From: Bordetella sp.
GTDB lineage: Bacteria; Pseudomonadota; Gammaproteobacteria; Burkholderiales; Burkholderiaceae_B
Direction: 5' to 3'
Assembly (NCBI GenBank): GCA_027450125.1
Contig: DAIDKG010000160.1
Location: 1-5,364 of the forward strand
Length of the DNA stretch: 5,364 nucleotides
The position numbers were made by a program, and so were the translations under genes. Under the pieces are notes generated by a model that was not told the DNA's origin, did not search any database, and was given only the letters and a program-made list of their open reading frames with translations. This document shows, piece by piece, positions 1 to 5,364 of this stretch (positions are counted from its first letter, which is position 1; each line of letters starts with the position of its first letter).

Positions 1-361
1 CTTCGACAGGCTGGCCGACGAGTTCGCCGCGCGTGAAGCCGTTCTCATGGGCGGGTCGGTCGACAACGAATTCGTCAAGCTGGCCTGGCGCCGCGAGCAC
101 CCGGACCTGGACAAGCTGGGCCACTACCAGTTCGGCGACACTAGCGGTTCGCTCATCGACCAGCTGGGCGTGCGCGAAAAAGACAGCGGCGTGGCGCTGC
201 GCGCCACCTTCATCCTCGACCCCGACAACACCATCCAGCACGTGTCGGTCAACAACCTGGACGTCGGCCGCAACCCCGAGGAAGTCCTGCGCGTGCTCGA
301 CGGCCTGCAGACCGGCGGCATGTGCGCCTGCAACCGCAAAGTGGGCGGCGATACGCTTTGA
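1..361 (+). CDS. ahpC: AhpC-type 2-Cys peroxiredoxin, C-terminal part (5' end outside window)
   Basis: This open frame enters from the left edge (first full codon at base 2) and stops at TGA 359-361, giving 119 visible residues. The protein would be a cytosolic thiol peroxidase that reduces hydrogen peroxide, organic peroxides and possibly peroxynitrite. The segments VTFI-like 'RATFILDPDNTIQHV' and 'VGRNPEEVLRVLDGLQT' are typical of the AhpC/Prx1 family C-terminal half. The N-terminal third with the peroxidatic cysteine lies outside the window, so catalytic competence cannot be checked. Near the C-terminus is Cys-Ala-Cys-Asn (cysteine codons 323-325 and 329-331). This resembles the CxC pair of the Mycobacterium tuberculosis AhpC type rather than the single resolving cysteine of enterobacterial AhpC. 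In the mycobacterial system the reductant is AhpD; no ahpD is visible here. The gene converges on ispF. The family call is firm; the subtype is an inference from the CxC motif and remembered homologues. Confidence 0.9.
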   Translation, partial: FDRLADEFAAREAVLMGGSVDNEFVKLAWRREHPDLDKLGHYQFGDTSGSLIDQLGVREKDSGVALRATFILDPDNTIQHVSVNNLDVGRNPEEVLRVLDGLQTGGMCACNRKVGGDTL

Positions 362-364
362 GTC

Positions 365-378
365 CCGCCCGGCGGCGG
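365..378. terminator. Short GC hairpin between convergent ahpC and ispF
   Basis: The 25-base gap between the two convergent stop codons contains a perfect 5-bp stem, CCGCC (365-369) and GGCGG (374-378), with a CGGC loop. Being palindromic, it would form in transcripts from either side. There is no T-run on either strand after it, so it does not meet the usual definition of an intrinsic terminator. It could be a weak or Rho-assisted end signal, or simply GC-rich chance sequence. Confidence 0.22.
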
Positions 379-386
379 CGTGAAGA

Positions 387-899
387 TCAGGGCCCGCCGC
401 TGTTGTCCGCCGCGGGAATGCGGCCCAGCATCGCCACGGCCGTCACGGCGATGCCTTCCTTGCGTCCCAGATAGCCCAGGCCTTCGTTGGTCTTGGCCTT
501 GATGTTGACCTGGCCGGGTTCGAGCTCCAGATCGGCCGCGATATTGGCCGCCATGGCTTGGGCGTGAGGGCCGATCCTGGGCGCCTGCGCATGCACCGTC
601 GCGTCCAGGTTGATCACGACCCATCTCGCCTGGCGCACCTTGGCCATGGCCGCGCGCAGCAGCATGCGGCTGTCGGCGCCTTCGTATGCGGGATCGGTAT
701 CGGGAAAATGCCGGCCTATGTCGCCCAGCCCAGCCGCGCCCAGTATCGCGTCGGTCACGGCATGCAGCAGCGCATCGGCATCGGAATGGCCCTGCAGGCC
801 GTGGGTATGCGGGATCGTCACGCCGCCCAGCACGAGCGGGCGTCCCTGCACCAGCGCGTGGACATCGAATCCCTGGCCTACGCGAAAAGGAAAGTTCAT
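387..899 (-). CDS. ispF: 2-C-methyl-D-erythritol 2,4-cyclodiphosphate synthase
   Basis: IspF converts 4-diphosphocytidyl-2-C-methyl-D-erythritol 2-phosphate to the 2,4-cyclodiphosphate with release of CMP, the fifth step of the MEP pathway. It normally works as a cytosolic homotrimer. From the chosen start the protein has 170 residues, against about 160 in E. coli. The N-terminal GQGFDVH supplies the metal ligands Asp12 and His14, and the third ligand is His46 in [21 protein letters not shown] and the C-terminal [13 protein letters not shown] signature (Thr137, Glu139) are all present. A roughly ten-residue Pro/Gly/Ser-containing tail extends past the usual end. Two ATGs are possible, at 905 and 899. 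I prefer 899: it gives the ATGA overlap with the ispD stop, and a GGA at 911-909 sits 9 bases upstream, whereas it is only 3 bases from the ATG at 905. Expression is probably coupled to ispD translation. Confidence 0.96.
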   Translation of the reverse strand: MNFPFRVGQGFDVHALVQGRPLVLGGVTIPHTHGLQGHSDADALLHAVTDAILGAAGLGDIGRHFPDTDPAYEGADSRMLLRAAMAKVRQARWVVINLDATVHAQAPRIGPHAQAMAANIAADLELEPGQVNIKAKTNEGLGYLGRKEGIAVTAVAMLGRIPAADNSGGP

Positions 900-1585
900 A
901 GCCATTTTTCCATCAGGTCGAAATCATCGGGCCAGGTCACCTTGAAATTGCGAGCATGTCCGCGCACCAGCCGGGGCATGCGTCCCGCGGCTTCCATCGC
1001 CGACGCTTCGTCGGTGACGGGCGCACTTGCAGCCAGCGCGGTCTTCAAGGCATCGCGCAGCATGCCGGCACGAAACATCTGAGGCGTCTGCGCCAGCCAC
1101 AGGCCATCCCGGTCCACGGTGCGTACCGCGGTTTCGCGGCCATCGGCCTGTACCACCGCCTGCTTGACCGTATCGGGCACGGGCAGGGCCAGCAAGCCGC
1201 CCACCGGATCCTGCAGGCAGTCATCTATCAAACGCGCCAGGGCCTGCGCCGGCAGGCCGGGACGCGCGGCATCGTGCACCAGCACCCAGTCGGAATCGAC
1301 CGCGCCGCTGTCGCTCAGGGCCGCCGCCACGGTATCGGCGCGGGTCGGTCCGCCGCAAGGCCGCCACACCGTGCGCGGCAGCCCGGCCAAGGCATCGGCC
1401 ACCCAGCCGTCGCCCTGCGATACAGCCACGCGCACCTGGGCGATGCGCGGATCGGCCAGCAGGGCCTGGACCGCCAGGCGCAGCATGGGCTGCCCCTTGA
1501 GCAGGCGATATTGCTTGGGCCGGTCGCCGCCGGCGCGGGCCCCCACGCCGGCGGCGGGGACCAGAGCGATCAAGGAATCGGTCAT
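896..1585 (-). CDS. ispD: 2-C-methyl-D-erythritol 4-phosphate cytidylyltransferase
   Basis: IspD joins 2-C-methyl-D-erythritol 4-phosphate with CTP to form 4-diphosphocytidyl-methylerythritol and pyrophosphate, the third step of the MEP pathway, in the cytosol. The 229-residue protein compares with 236 in E. coli. The nucleotide-binding loop [11 protein letters not shown] lies at residues 9-19, with Arg17 and Lys24 (in PKQY) matching the catalytic Arg20 and Lys27 of E. coli. Also present are the GGPTRADTV segment (78-86), VHDAARP (103-109), [19 protein letters not shown] and the late lysine motif NFKVT (Lys215). The frame stays open upstream to 1708, but that extension runs antisense through the start of mfd and lacks family resemblance. 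[13 protein letters not shown] starting at 1585 is therefore the real N-terminus. No Shine-Dalgarno sequence precedes it (the sequence is GGCCCTCACTT). It is the first gene of a two-gene operon with ispF, is not fused to it, and diverges from mfd. Confidence 0.96.
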   Translation of the reverse strand: MTDSLIALVPAAGVGARAGGDRPKQYRLLKGQPMLRLAVQALLADPRIAQVRVAVSQGDGWVADALAGLPRTVWRPCGGPTRADTVAAALSDSGAVDSDWVLVHDAARPGLPAQALARLIDDCLQDPVGGLLALPVPDTVKQAVVQADGRETAVRTVDRDGLWLAQTPQMFRAGMLRDALKTALAASAPVTDEASAMEAAGRMPRLVRGHARNFKVTWPDDFDLMEKWL

Positions 1586-1596
1586 AAGTGAGGGCC

Positions 1597-1604
1597 ATTT
1601 TATA
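1597..1604 (-). promoter_or_regulatory. Candidate -10 region of ispD promoter
   Basis: Read on the minus strand this is TATAAAAT. It contains two overlapping -10-like hexamers, TATAAA (1604-1599) and TAAAAT (1602-1597), each matching TATAAT at five of six positions. Transcription would begin about 5-7 bases before the ispD ATG at 1585, leaving almost no leader. No good -35 hexamer is found 16-18 bases upstream; that region would lie in the first codons of mfd. The position is attractive but the evidence is sequence motif only. Confidence 0.33.
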
Positions 1605-1606
1605 AT
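1601..1606 (+). promoter_or_regulatory. Candidate -10 hexamer of mfd promoter
   Basis: A perfect TATAAT lies 10 bases before the mfd ATG. With normal -10 to start-site spacing, transcription would begin about 1-6 bases before that ATG, giving a near-leaderless message. This agrees with the lack of any Shine-Dalgarno sequence before mfd (the bases are CACAGCCCTG). The -35 region, inside the start of ispD, has no recognisable TTGACA-like hexamer, and there is no extended TG motif. A perfect TATAAT in such GC-rich DNA is unlikely to be coincidence at this position, but the promoter is inferred. Confidence 0.42.
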
Positions 1607-1616
1607 CACAGCCCTG

Positions 1617-4600
1617 ATGGCTGATTCCGCTCCCCACCCTACCCCCGTCGCGCCGCTGCCCGTCGACGGCACCCTTGCCGACACGCTCGCCGCCCTGAAA
1701 CCCGGCACCCGCTATGCCAGGCCTCGCCCGCCCGGGTCGGCGGACGGCTGGATGCTGGCCACCCTGGCGCAAAAGGCAGGCCGCCCCCTGGTCGTCTTTA
1801 CCGCCGACCCGCTCGAAGCCCAGCGCCTGGCCGAGGAAATCCCGCTCTACGCGCCGGGCCTGCGGGTGCGGCAGTTGCCCGATTGGGAAACCCTGCCCTA
1901 CGACGTGTTCTCGCCGCACCAGGACCTGATCTCGGAACGCCTGCGCACGCTCAACGCGCTGATCAGGCACGAGGTCGACCTGCTGACCGTGCCCGTGACC
2001 ACGGCGCTGTATCGGCTGGCGCCGCCCGCCTTTCTGGCGGCCTACACCTTTTCTTTCCGCCAGAAGGACAAGCTCGACGAGAATGCCCTGCGCGCCCAAC
2101 TGGTGCTGGCCAACTACACCCACGTCACCCAGGTCACGGCGCCCGGCGAGTTCTGCCTGCGCGGCGGGCTGATCGACCTCTTTCCCATGGGCTCGGCAGT
2201 GCCCTACCGGCTCGACCTGTTCGACGACGAGATCGAGTCCATCCGCGCCTTCGACGTCGACACGCAGCGCAGCCTCTATCCCGTGCGTGAAGTGCAACTG
2301 CTGCCCGGCCGGGAATTTCCCATGGACGAGGCGGCCCGCAACCACTTCCGCGCGCGCTTTCGCGAAGTGTTCGAAGGCGATCCCTCGCGCGCCGTACCGT
2401 ACCGCGACATCGGCAACGGCATTGCGTTCGCCGGCGTCGAATACTACCTGCCGCTCTTTTTCGAACAGACGGCCACGCTGTTCGACTACCTCGCGCCCGA
2501 CACCATCACCGTCACGCTGGGCGACGTCGACAACGCGATGCTGCGCTTCGCGCAGGACACGGCCAGCCGCCACCAGTTCCTCAAGAGCGATCGCGAACGG
2601 CCCGTGCTGGCGCCGCCGGCGCTCTTTCTCGACCAGGAAGGACTTTTCGCGCGCCTGCGCAGCTTCCCGCGGCTGGCGATAGGCGACGACCGCAAGCCGT
2701 CGGCGCCTGCTGCCGGGCCGCCCCAGGACGGACACGCGCCCTCGGCGGGCAAGCACGATGAGCGCGGCGTGGAGGCGATCTTCGCGCCCGCCCCCGATGT
2801 CGCGGTTGCGCGGCGCGCCGAAGATCCCGTCGCCAAGCTGCGCGCCCTGCTCGGCCGGTCCGAGCGCGTACTGCTGTGCGCCGACTCGGCCGGCCGGCGC
2901 GAAACCCTGGCGCAGATGCTGGCCGAACAGGACCTGGCGCCCGACCTGCAGACCGACACCATCCAGGCCTTCCTGTCGGCGCAGGCGCATTTCGGCCTGG
3001 CCGTGGCGCCCCTGGCCGGCGGCTTCGCCATCCCCGCCGGCGGCCTGGTCTTTCTCACCGAGAACGACCTATATCCCGGGCACGCGGCCGCCCACCGCGG
3101 CAAGCGCTCGCAGGAACGCACCAGCAACGTCGAGGCCATGGTGCGCGACCTGGCCGAGCTGCGCGAAGGCGATCCGGTAGTGCACGCCCAGCACGGCATC
3201 GGCCGCTACCACGGCCTGGTCAACATGGACATGGGCGAAGGCGAGATGGAGTTCCTGCATCTCGAATACGCCAGCGGCAGCACGCTCTACGTGCCCGTCT
3301 CGCAGTTGCACGTCATTGCCCGCTACAGCGGCGCAGACCCCGAAGCCGCGCCGCTGCACCAGCTGGGTTCGGGGCAATGGGACAAGGCGCGCCGCAAGGC
3401 GGCCAGGCAAGTGCGCGACACGGCAGCCGAGCTGCTTGCCCTGTACGCCCAGCGCGCCGCGCGCGAGGGCTACGCCTTCAAGCTGCCGCTCACCGACTAC
3501 GAGGCTTTTGCCGAAGGCTTCGGCTTTGACGAGACGCCGGACCAGTCCGCCGCCATCCAGGCAGTCATCGCCGACATGACATCGGGCAAGCCCATGGACC
3601 GACTGGTTTGCGGCGACGTGGGCTTCGGCAAGACCGAGGTGGCCCTGCGCGCCGCGTTCCTGGCGGTGGCCAACGGCAGGCAGGTCGCCCTGCTCTGCCC
3701 CACCACGCTGCTAGCCGAGCAGCATGCGCAGACCTTCGCCGACCGCTTTGCCGACTGGCCCGTGCGCGTGGTGGAGCTGTCGCGCTTTCGCTCGCCGAAG
3801 GAAGTCGCGGCCGCGGTCGAGGGCATCAACGACGGCCGCGTCGACATCGTCATCGGCACGCACAAGATCCTCTCCAAGGACGTCAAATTCAAGCGTCTGG
3901 GCCTGGTCATCATCGACGAGGAGCACCGCTTCGGCGTGCGCCAGAAGGAATCGCTCAAGTCCCTGCGCGCCGAAGTCGACGTGCTTACCCTCACCGCCAC
4001 GCCCATCCCGCGCACGCTGGGCATGTCGCTCGAAGGCATACGCGATTTCTCCGTCATCGCCACGGCACCGCAAAAGCGCCTGGCCATCAAGACGTTCGTG
4101 CGCCGCGAAGACGGCAGCACCGTGCGCGAAGCCCTGCTGCGCGAACTCAAGCGCGGCGGCCAGGCCTATTTCCTGCACAACGAAGTCGAGACCATCCACA
4201 ACCGCCGCGCGCGCCTGCAGGAACTGGTACCCGAAGCCCGCATCGGCGTGGCGCACGGCCAGATGCCCGAGCGCGAACTCGAACAGGTGATGAAAGACTT
4301 CTACCAGCAGCGCTTCAACGTGCTGCTGTGCACCACCATCATCGAGACCGGCATCGACGTGCCCTCGGCCAACACCATCGTGATCCACCGCGCCGACCGT
4401 TTCGGACTGGCCCAGCTGCACCAGTTGCGCGGCCGCGTGGGCCGCTCGCACCACCAGGCCTACGCCTACCTGCTCACGCCGGGCGACGACGCCATCACGT
4501 CCAACGCGAAAAAGCGCCTGGAAGCCATCCAGGCCATGGAAGAGCTGGGCGCGGGCTTCTACCTGGCCATGCACGATCTGGAAATCCGCGGCACCGGCGA

Positions 4601-5159
4601 AATCCTGGGCGATTCGCAGTCGGGCAACATCCAGGAAGTGGGCTTTTCCATGTACAACGAAATGCTCAACGAGGCCGTGCGCGCGCTGAAGGCCGGCGAA
4701 GAGCCCGACCTGGACGCGCCGTTCAATCTGGCCTGCGAGGTCAACCTGCATGCCCCCGCGCTGCTGCCCTCGGACTATTGCGCCGACGTGCACGGCCGCC
4801 TGGCCATCTACAAGCGTCTGTCGCACGCGCAGGACGAGGACGACCTCATCGCCATCCAGGAAGAGCTCATCGACCGCTTCGGCAAACTGCCCGAGTCGGC
4901 GCAGACCCTGCTCGCCACCCATCGCATCCGCCTGTGGGCCGAGCCGCTGGGCATCGTCAAGATCGACGCGAGCGAAACGCAGGCCCTGCTGCAGTTCGGC
5001 CCCAAAACGACGGTGGACCCGGTGCGCATGATCGAACTGGTGCAAAGACAAAAGCACATCCGCTTCTCCGGCCAGGACAAGCTGCGCGTGGAATTCACCG
5101 CCCAGCAGGTCGGCCAGCGCGTGGACGCAATCAAAGGACTCCTGAGGGCATTGCGTTAA
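1617..5159 (+). CDS. mfd: Transcription-repair coupling factor Mfd (TRCF)
   Basis: Mfd is an ATP-driven DNA translocase that removes RNA polymerase stalled at lesions and recruits UvrA for nucleotide excision repair. The 1180-residue protein is slightly longer than the 1148 of E. coli. The UvrB-like N-terminal part (about 20-350) has DWETLPYD (89-96), and Arg182, Arg198 and Phe202 align with the E. coli residues known to contact UvrA. A longer than usual Pro/Ala-rich linker covers about 356-402. The RNA polymerase-interaction (CarD/TRCF) domain is about 510-600, beginning near GDPVVHAQHGIGRY. The translocase has Walker A GDVGFGKT (666-673, Lys672), DEEH (767-770), TATP (793-796), ETGID (910-914) and QLRGRVGR (936-943). 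The C-terminal TRCF domain starts near LLPSDY (1049-1054). All key motifs are intact with no frameshift. The open frame extends upstream to 1119, antisense to ispD; ATG 1617 is chosen because it leaves a normal family N-terminus. Confidence 0.98.
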   Translation: MADSAPHPTPVAPLPVDGTLADTLAALKPGTRYARPRPPGSADGWMLATLAQKAGRPLVVFTADPLEAQRLAEEIPLYAPGLRVRQLPDWETLPYDVFSPHQDLISERLRTLNALIRHEVDLLTVPVTTALYRLAPPAFLAAYTFSFRQKDKLDENALRAQLVLANYTHVTQVTAPGEFCLRGGLIDLFPMGSAVPYRLDLFDDEIESIRAFDVDTQRSLYPVREVQLLPGREFPMDEAARNHFRARFREVFEGDPSRAVPYRDIGNGIAFAGVEYYLPLFFEQTATLFDYLAPDTITVTLGDVDNAMLRFAQDTASRHQFLKSDRERPVLAPPALFLDQEGLFARLRSFPRLAIGDDRKPSAPAAGPPQDGHAPSAGKHDERGVEAIFAPAPDVAVARRAEDPVAKLRALLGRSERVLLCADSAGRRETLAQMLAEQDLAPDLQTDTIQAFLSAQAHFGLAVAPLAGGFAIPAGGLVFLTENDLYPGHAAAHRGKRSQERTSNVEAMVRDLAELREGDPVVHAQHGIGRYHGLVNMDMGEGEMEFLHLEYASGSTLYVPVSQLHVIARYSGADPEAAPLHQLGSGQWDKARRKAARQVRDTAAELLALYAQRAAREGYAFKLPLTDYEAFAEGFGFDETPDQSAAIQAVIADMTSGKPMDRLVCGDVGFGKTEVALRAAFLAVANGRQVALLCPTTLLAEQHAQTFADRFADWPVRVVELSRFRSPKEVAAAVEGINDGRVDIVIGTHKILSKDVKFKRLGLVIIDEEHRFGVRQKESLKSLRAEVDVLTLTATPIPRTLGMSLEGIRDFSVIATAPQKRLAIKTFVRREDGSTVREALLRELKRGGQAYFLHNEVETIHNRRARLQELVPEARIGVAHGQMPERELEQVMKDFYQQRFNVLLCTTIIETGIDVPSANTIVIHRADRFGLAQLHQLRGRVGRSHHQAYAYLLTPGDDAITSNAKKRLEAIQAMEELGAGFYLAMHDLEIRGTGEILGDSQSGNIQEVGFSMYNEMLNEAVRALKAGEEPDLDAPFNLACEVNLHAPALLPSDYCADVHGRLAIYKRLSHAQDEDDLIAIQEELIDRFGKLPESAQTLLATHRIRLWAEPLGIVKIDASETQALLQFGPKTTVDPVRMIELVQRQKHIRFSGQDKLRVEFTAQQVGQRVDAIKGLLRALR

Positions 5160-5356
5160 CCTGAGACGCCTATGAGGCGTGTCGAACCCGAGATGCTTCA
5201 GTCCGTCCAGGCCCGCGATTCCCGTGGGCGCGCCTAAGTGGCGGGGCAGTCCGCGCAGCGGACTTTGGCCGCCTAAGGCGGCGGCCAAACCCGTCACTTC
5301 GAAGCGGACACGGGAATCGCGGGCCTGGACGGACGCCTGAAGAACTCAGTTTTTTT
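5160..5356 (+). terminator. Large branched terminator-like region after mfd
   Basis: The region begins right after the mfd stop codon and ends in seven T (5350-5356). CTGAG at 5161-5165 can pair with CTCAG at 5345-5349, immediately before the T-run, closing the whole region as one branched fold. A small hairpin, ACGCC (5166-5170) and GGCGT (5176-5180), and the large inverted repeat lie inside. A strong structure followed by T residues on the plus strand suggests it ends mfd transcription. It is not a textbook terminator: the main stem ends seven bases before the T-run, and the closing stem next to the T-run is only 5 bp and not G/C-only. No protein-coding gene is visible from 5160 to 5364. 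Confidence 0.42.
5196..5342. repeat. Long inverted repeat with internal hairpins (cloverleaf-like)
   Basis: The left arm 5201-5226 and right arm 5309-5334 are perfectly complementary over 26 bp. After a 3-base bulge on the right side (5335-5337), pairing resumes for five more bases (CTTCA 5196-5200 with TGAAG 5338-5342). Inside, after symmetrical 9-base unpaired stretches, a second stem pairs AAGTGGCGGG (5236-5245) with CCCGTCACTT (5290-5299) with one G-T wobble. Within that lie two hairpins: AGTCCGC/GCGGACT (5248-5254 and 5258-5264, loop GCA) and TTGGCCGCC/GGCGGCCAA (5265-5273 and 5280-5288, loop TAAGGC). The pairing is read directly from the bases. Whether it acts as RNA (terminator, small RNA) or DNA (cruciform, mobile-element remnant, dispersed repeat) cannot be told from one copy. 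No transposase gene or clear target duplication is visible. Confidence 0.93.
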
Positions 5357-5364
5357 GCAGAACA

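Noticed and set aside
124..624. Minus-strand open frame across ahpC and the end of ispF
   Set aside because: Overlaps both real genes in shadow frames; no conserved motif.
1119..1616. Upstream open extension of the mfd frame (166 extra residues)
   Set aside because: It lies fully antisense to ispD, has low-complexity Arg/Ala/Ser-rich composition typical of a GC-rich shadow frame, and Mfd family proteins begin near residue MADSAPH at 1617.
1586..1708. Upstream open extension of the ispD frame (41 extra residues)
   Set aside because: It would run antisense through the start of mfd and precede the conserved IspD N-terminus, which starts at the ATG at 1585.
1221..2990. 589-residue open frame on the minus strand spanning ispD and mfd
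   Set aside because: It overlaps two confident genes in the wrong frame or strand and has Arg/Gly/Gln-rich composition without family motifs.
3608..5164. 518-residue plus-strand open frame overlapping mfd in another frame
   Set aside because: It is very Arg/Ala/Pro/His-rich with no domain, as expected for the alternative frame of a GC-rich gene.
3711..5297. 528-residue open frame on the minus strand opposite mfd
   Set aside because: Its wobble and composition pattern is that of an antisense shadow of a GC-rich gene (His/Gln/Gly/Val-rich, no recognisable domain), and mfd on the other strand is clearly real. Its start falls inside the inverted repeat.
5230..5300. CRISPR-like repetition in the GC-rich spacer
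   Set aside because: The repeated motifs are inverted, not regularly spaced direct repeats, and there are no spacers of uniform length.
5160..5364. tRNA gene or insertion-sequence end suggested by the cloverleaf-like pairing
   Set aside because: The stems have the wrong sizes and lack the T-loop (GTTCRANYC) and anticodon-arm features of tRNA. No transposase fragment or convincing target-site duplication flanks the palindrome, so a mobile-element label is not supported by this window alone.

Overview
The window is GC-rich chromosomal DNA whose proteins look betaproteobacterial, most likely order Burkholderiales and close to Bordetella/Achromobacter (family Alcaligenaceae). That placement rests on recalled protein resemblance, gene order and base composition, not on a database search. 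The core is ordinary housekeeping sequence. The least explained part is the last 200 bases.

Layout, left to right. (1) Bases 1-361, plus strand: the C-terminal 119 residues of an AhpC-type peroxiredoxin, cut by the window edge, with a Cys-Ala-Cys motif near its C-terminus. (2) A 25-base convergent gap holding only a short GC hairpin. (3) Minus strand, bases 387-1585: ispD then ispF, overlapping by four bases (ATGA). They encode the third and fifth enzymes of the MEP (non-mevalonate) isoprenoid pathway. (4) A 31-base divergent gap, 1586-1616, with a TATA-like palindrome that could serve as the -10 element in both directions. Neither flanking gene has an obvious Shine-Dalgarno sequence. (5) Plus strand, 1617-5159: a complete mfd gene for the 1180-residue transcription-repair coupling factor. 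(6) Bases 5160-5364: no gene. This stretch holds a large, nearly perfect inverted repeat (31 paired positions, one 3-base bulge) around an inner stem and two further hairpins. On paper it folds as a branched, cloverleaf-like structure, followed by a run of seven T.

The genes do not form one functional unit. The isoprenoid pair is probably one translationally coupled operon, mfd is transcribed away from it, and the peroxiredoxin converges on it. I see no insertion-sequence gene, phage gene, tRNA, rRNA or CRISPR array. The points most worth a second look are the folded element after mfd and the very compact ispD/mfd divergent promoter.
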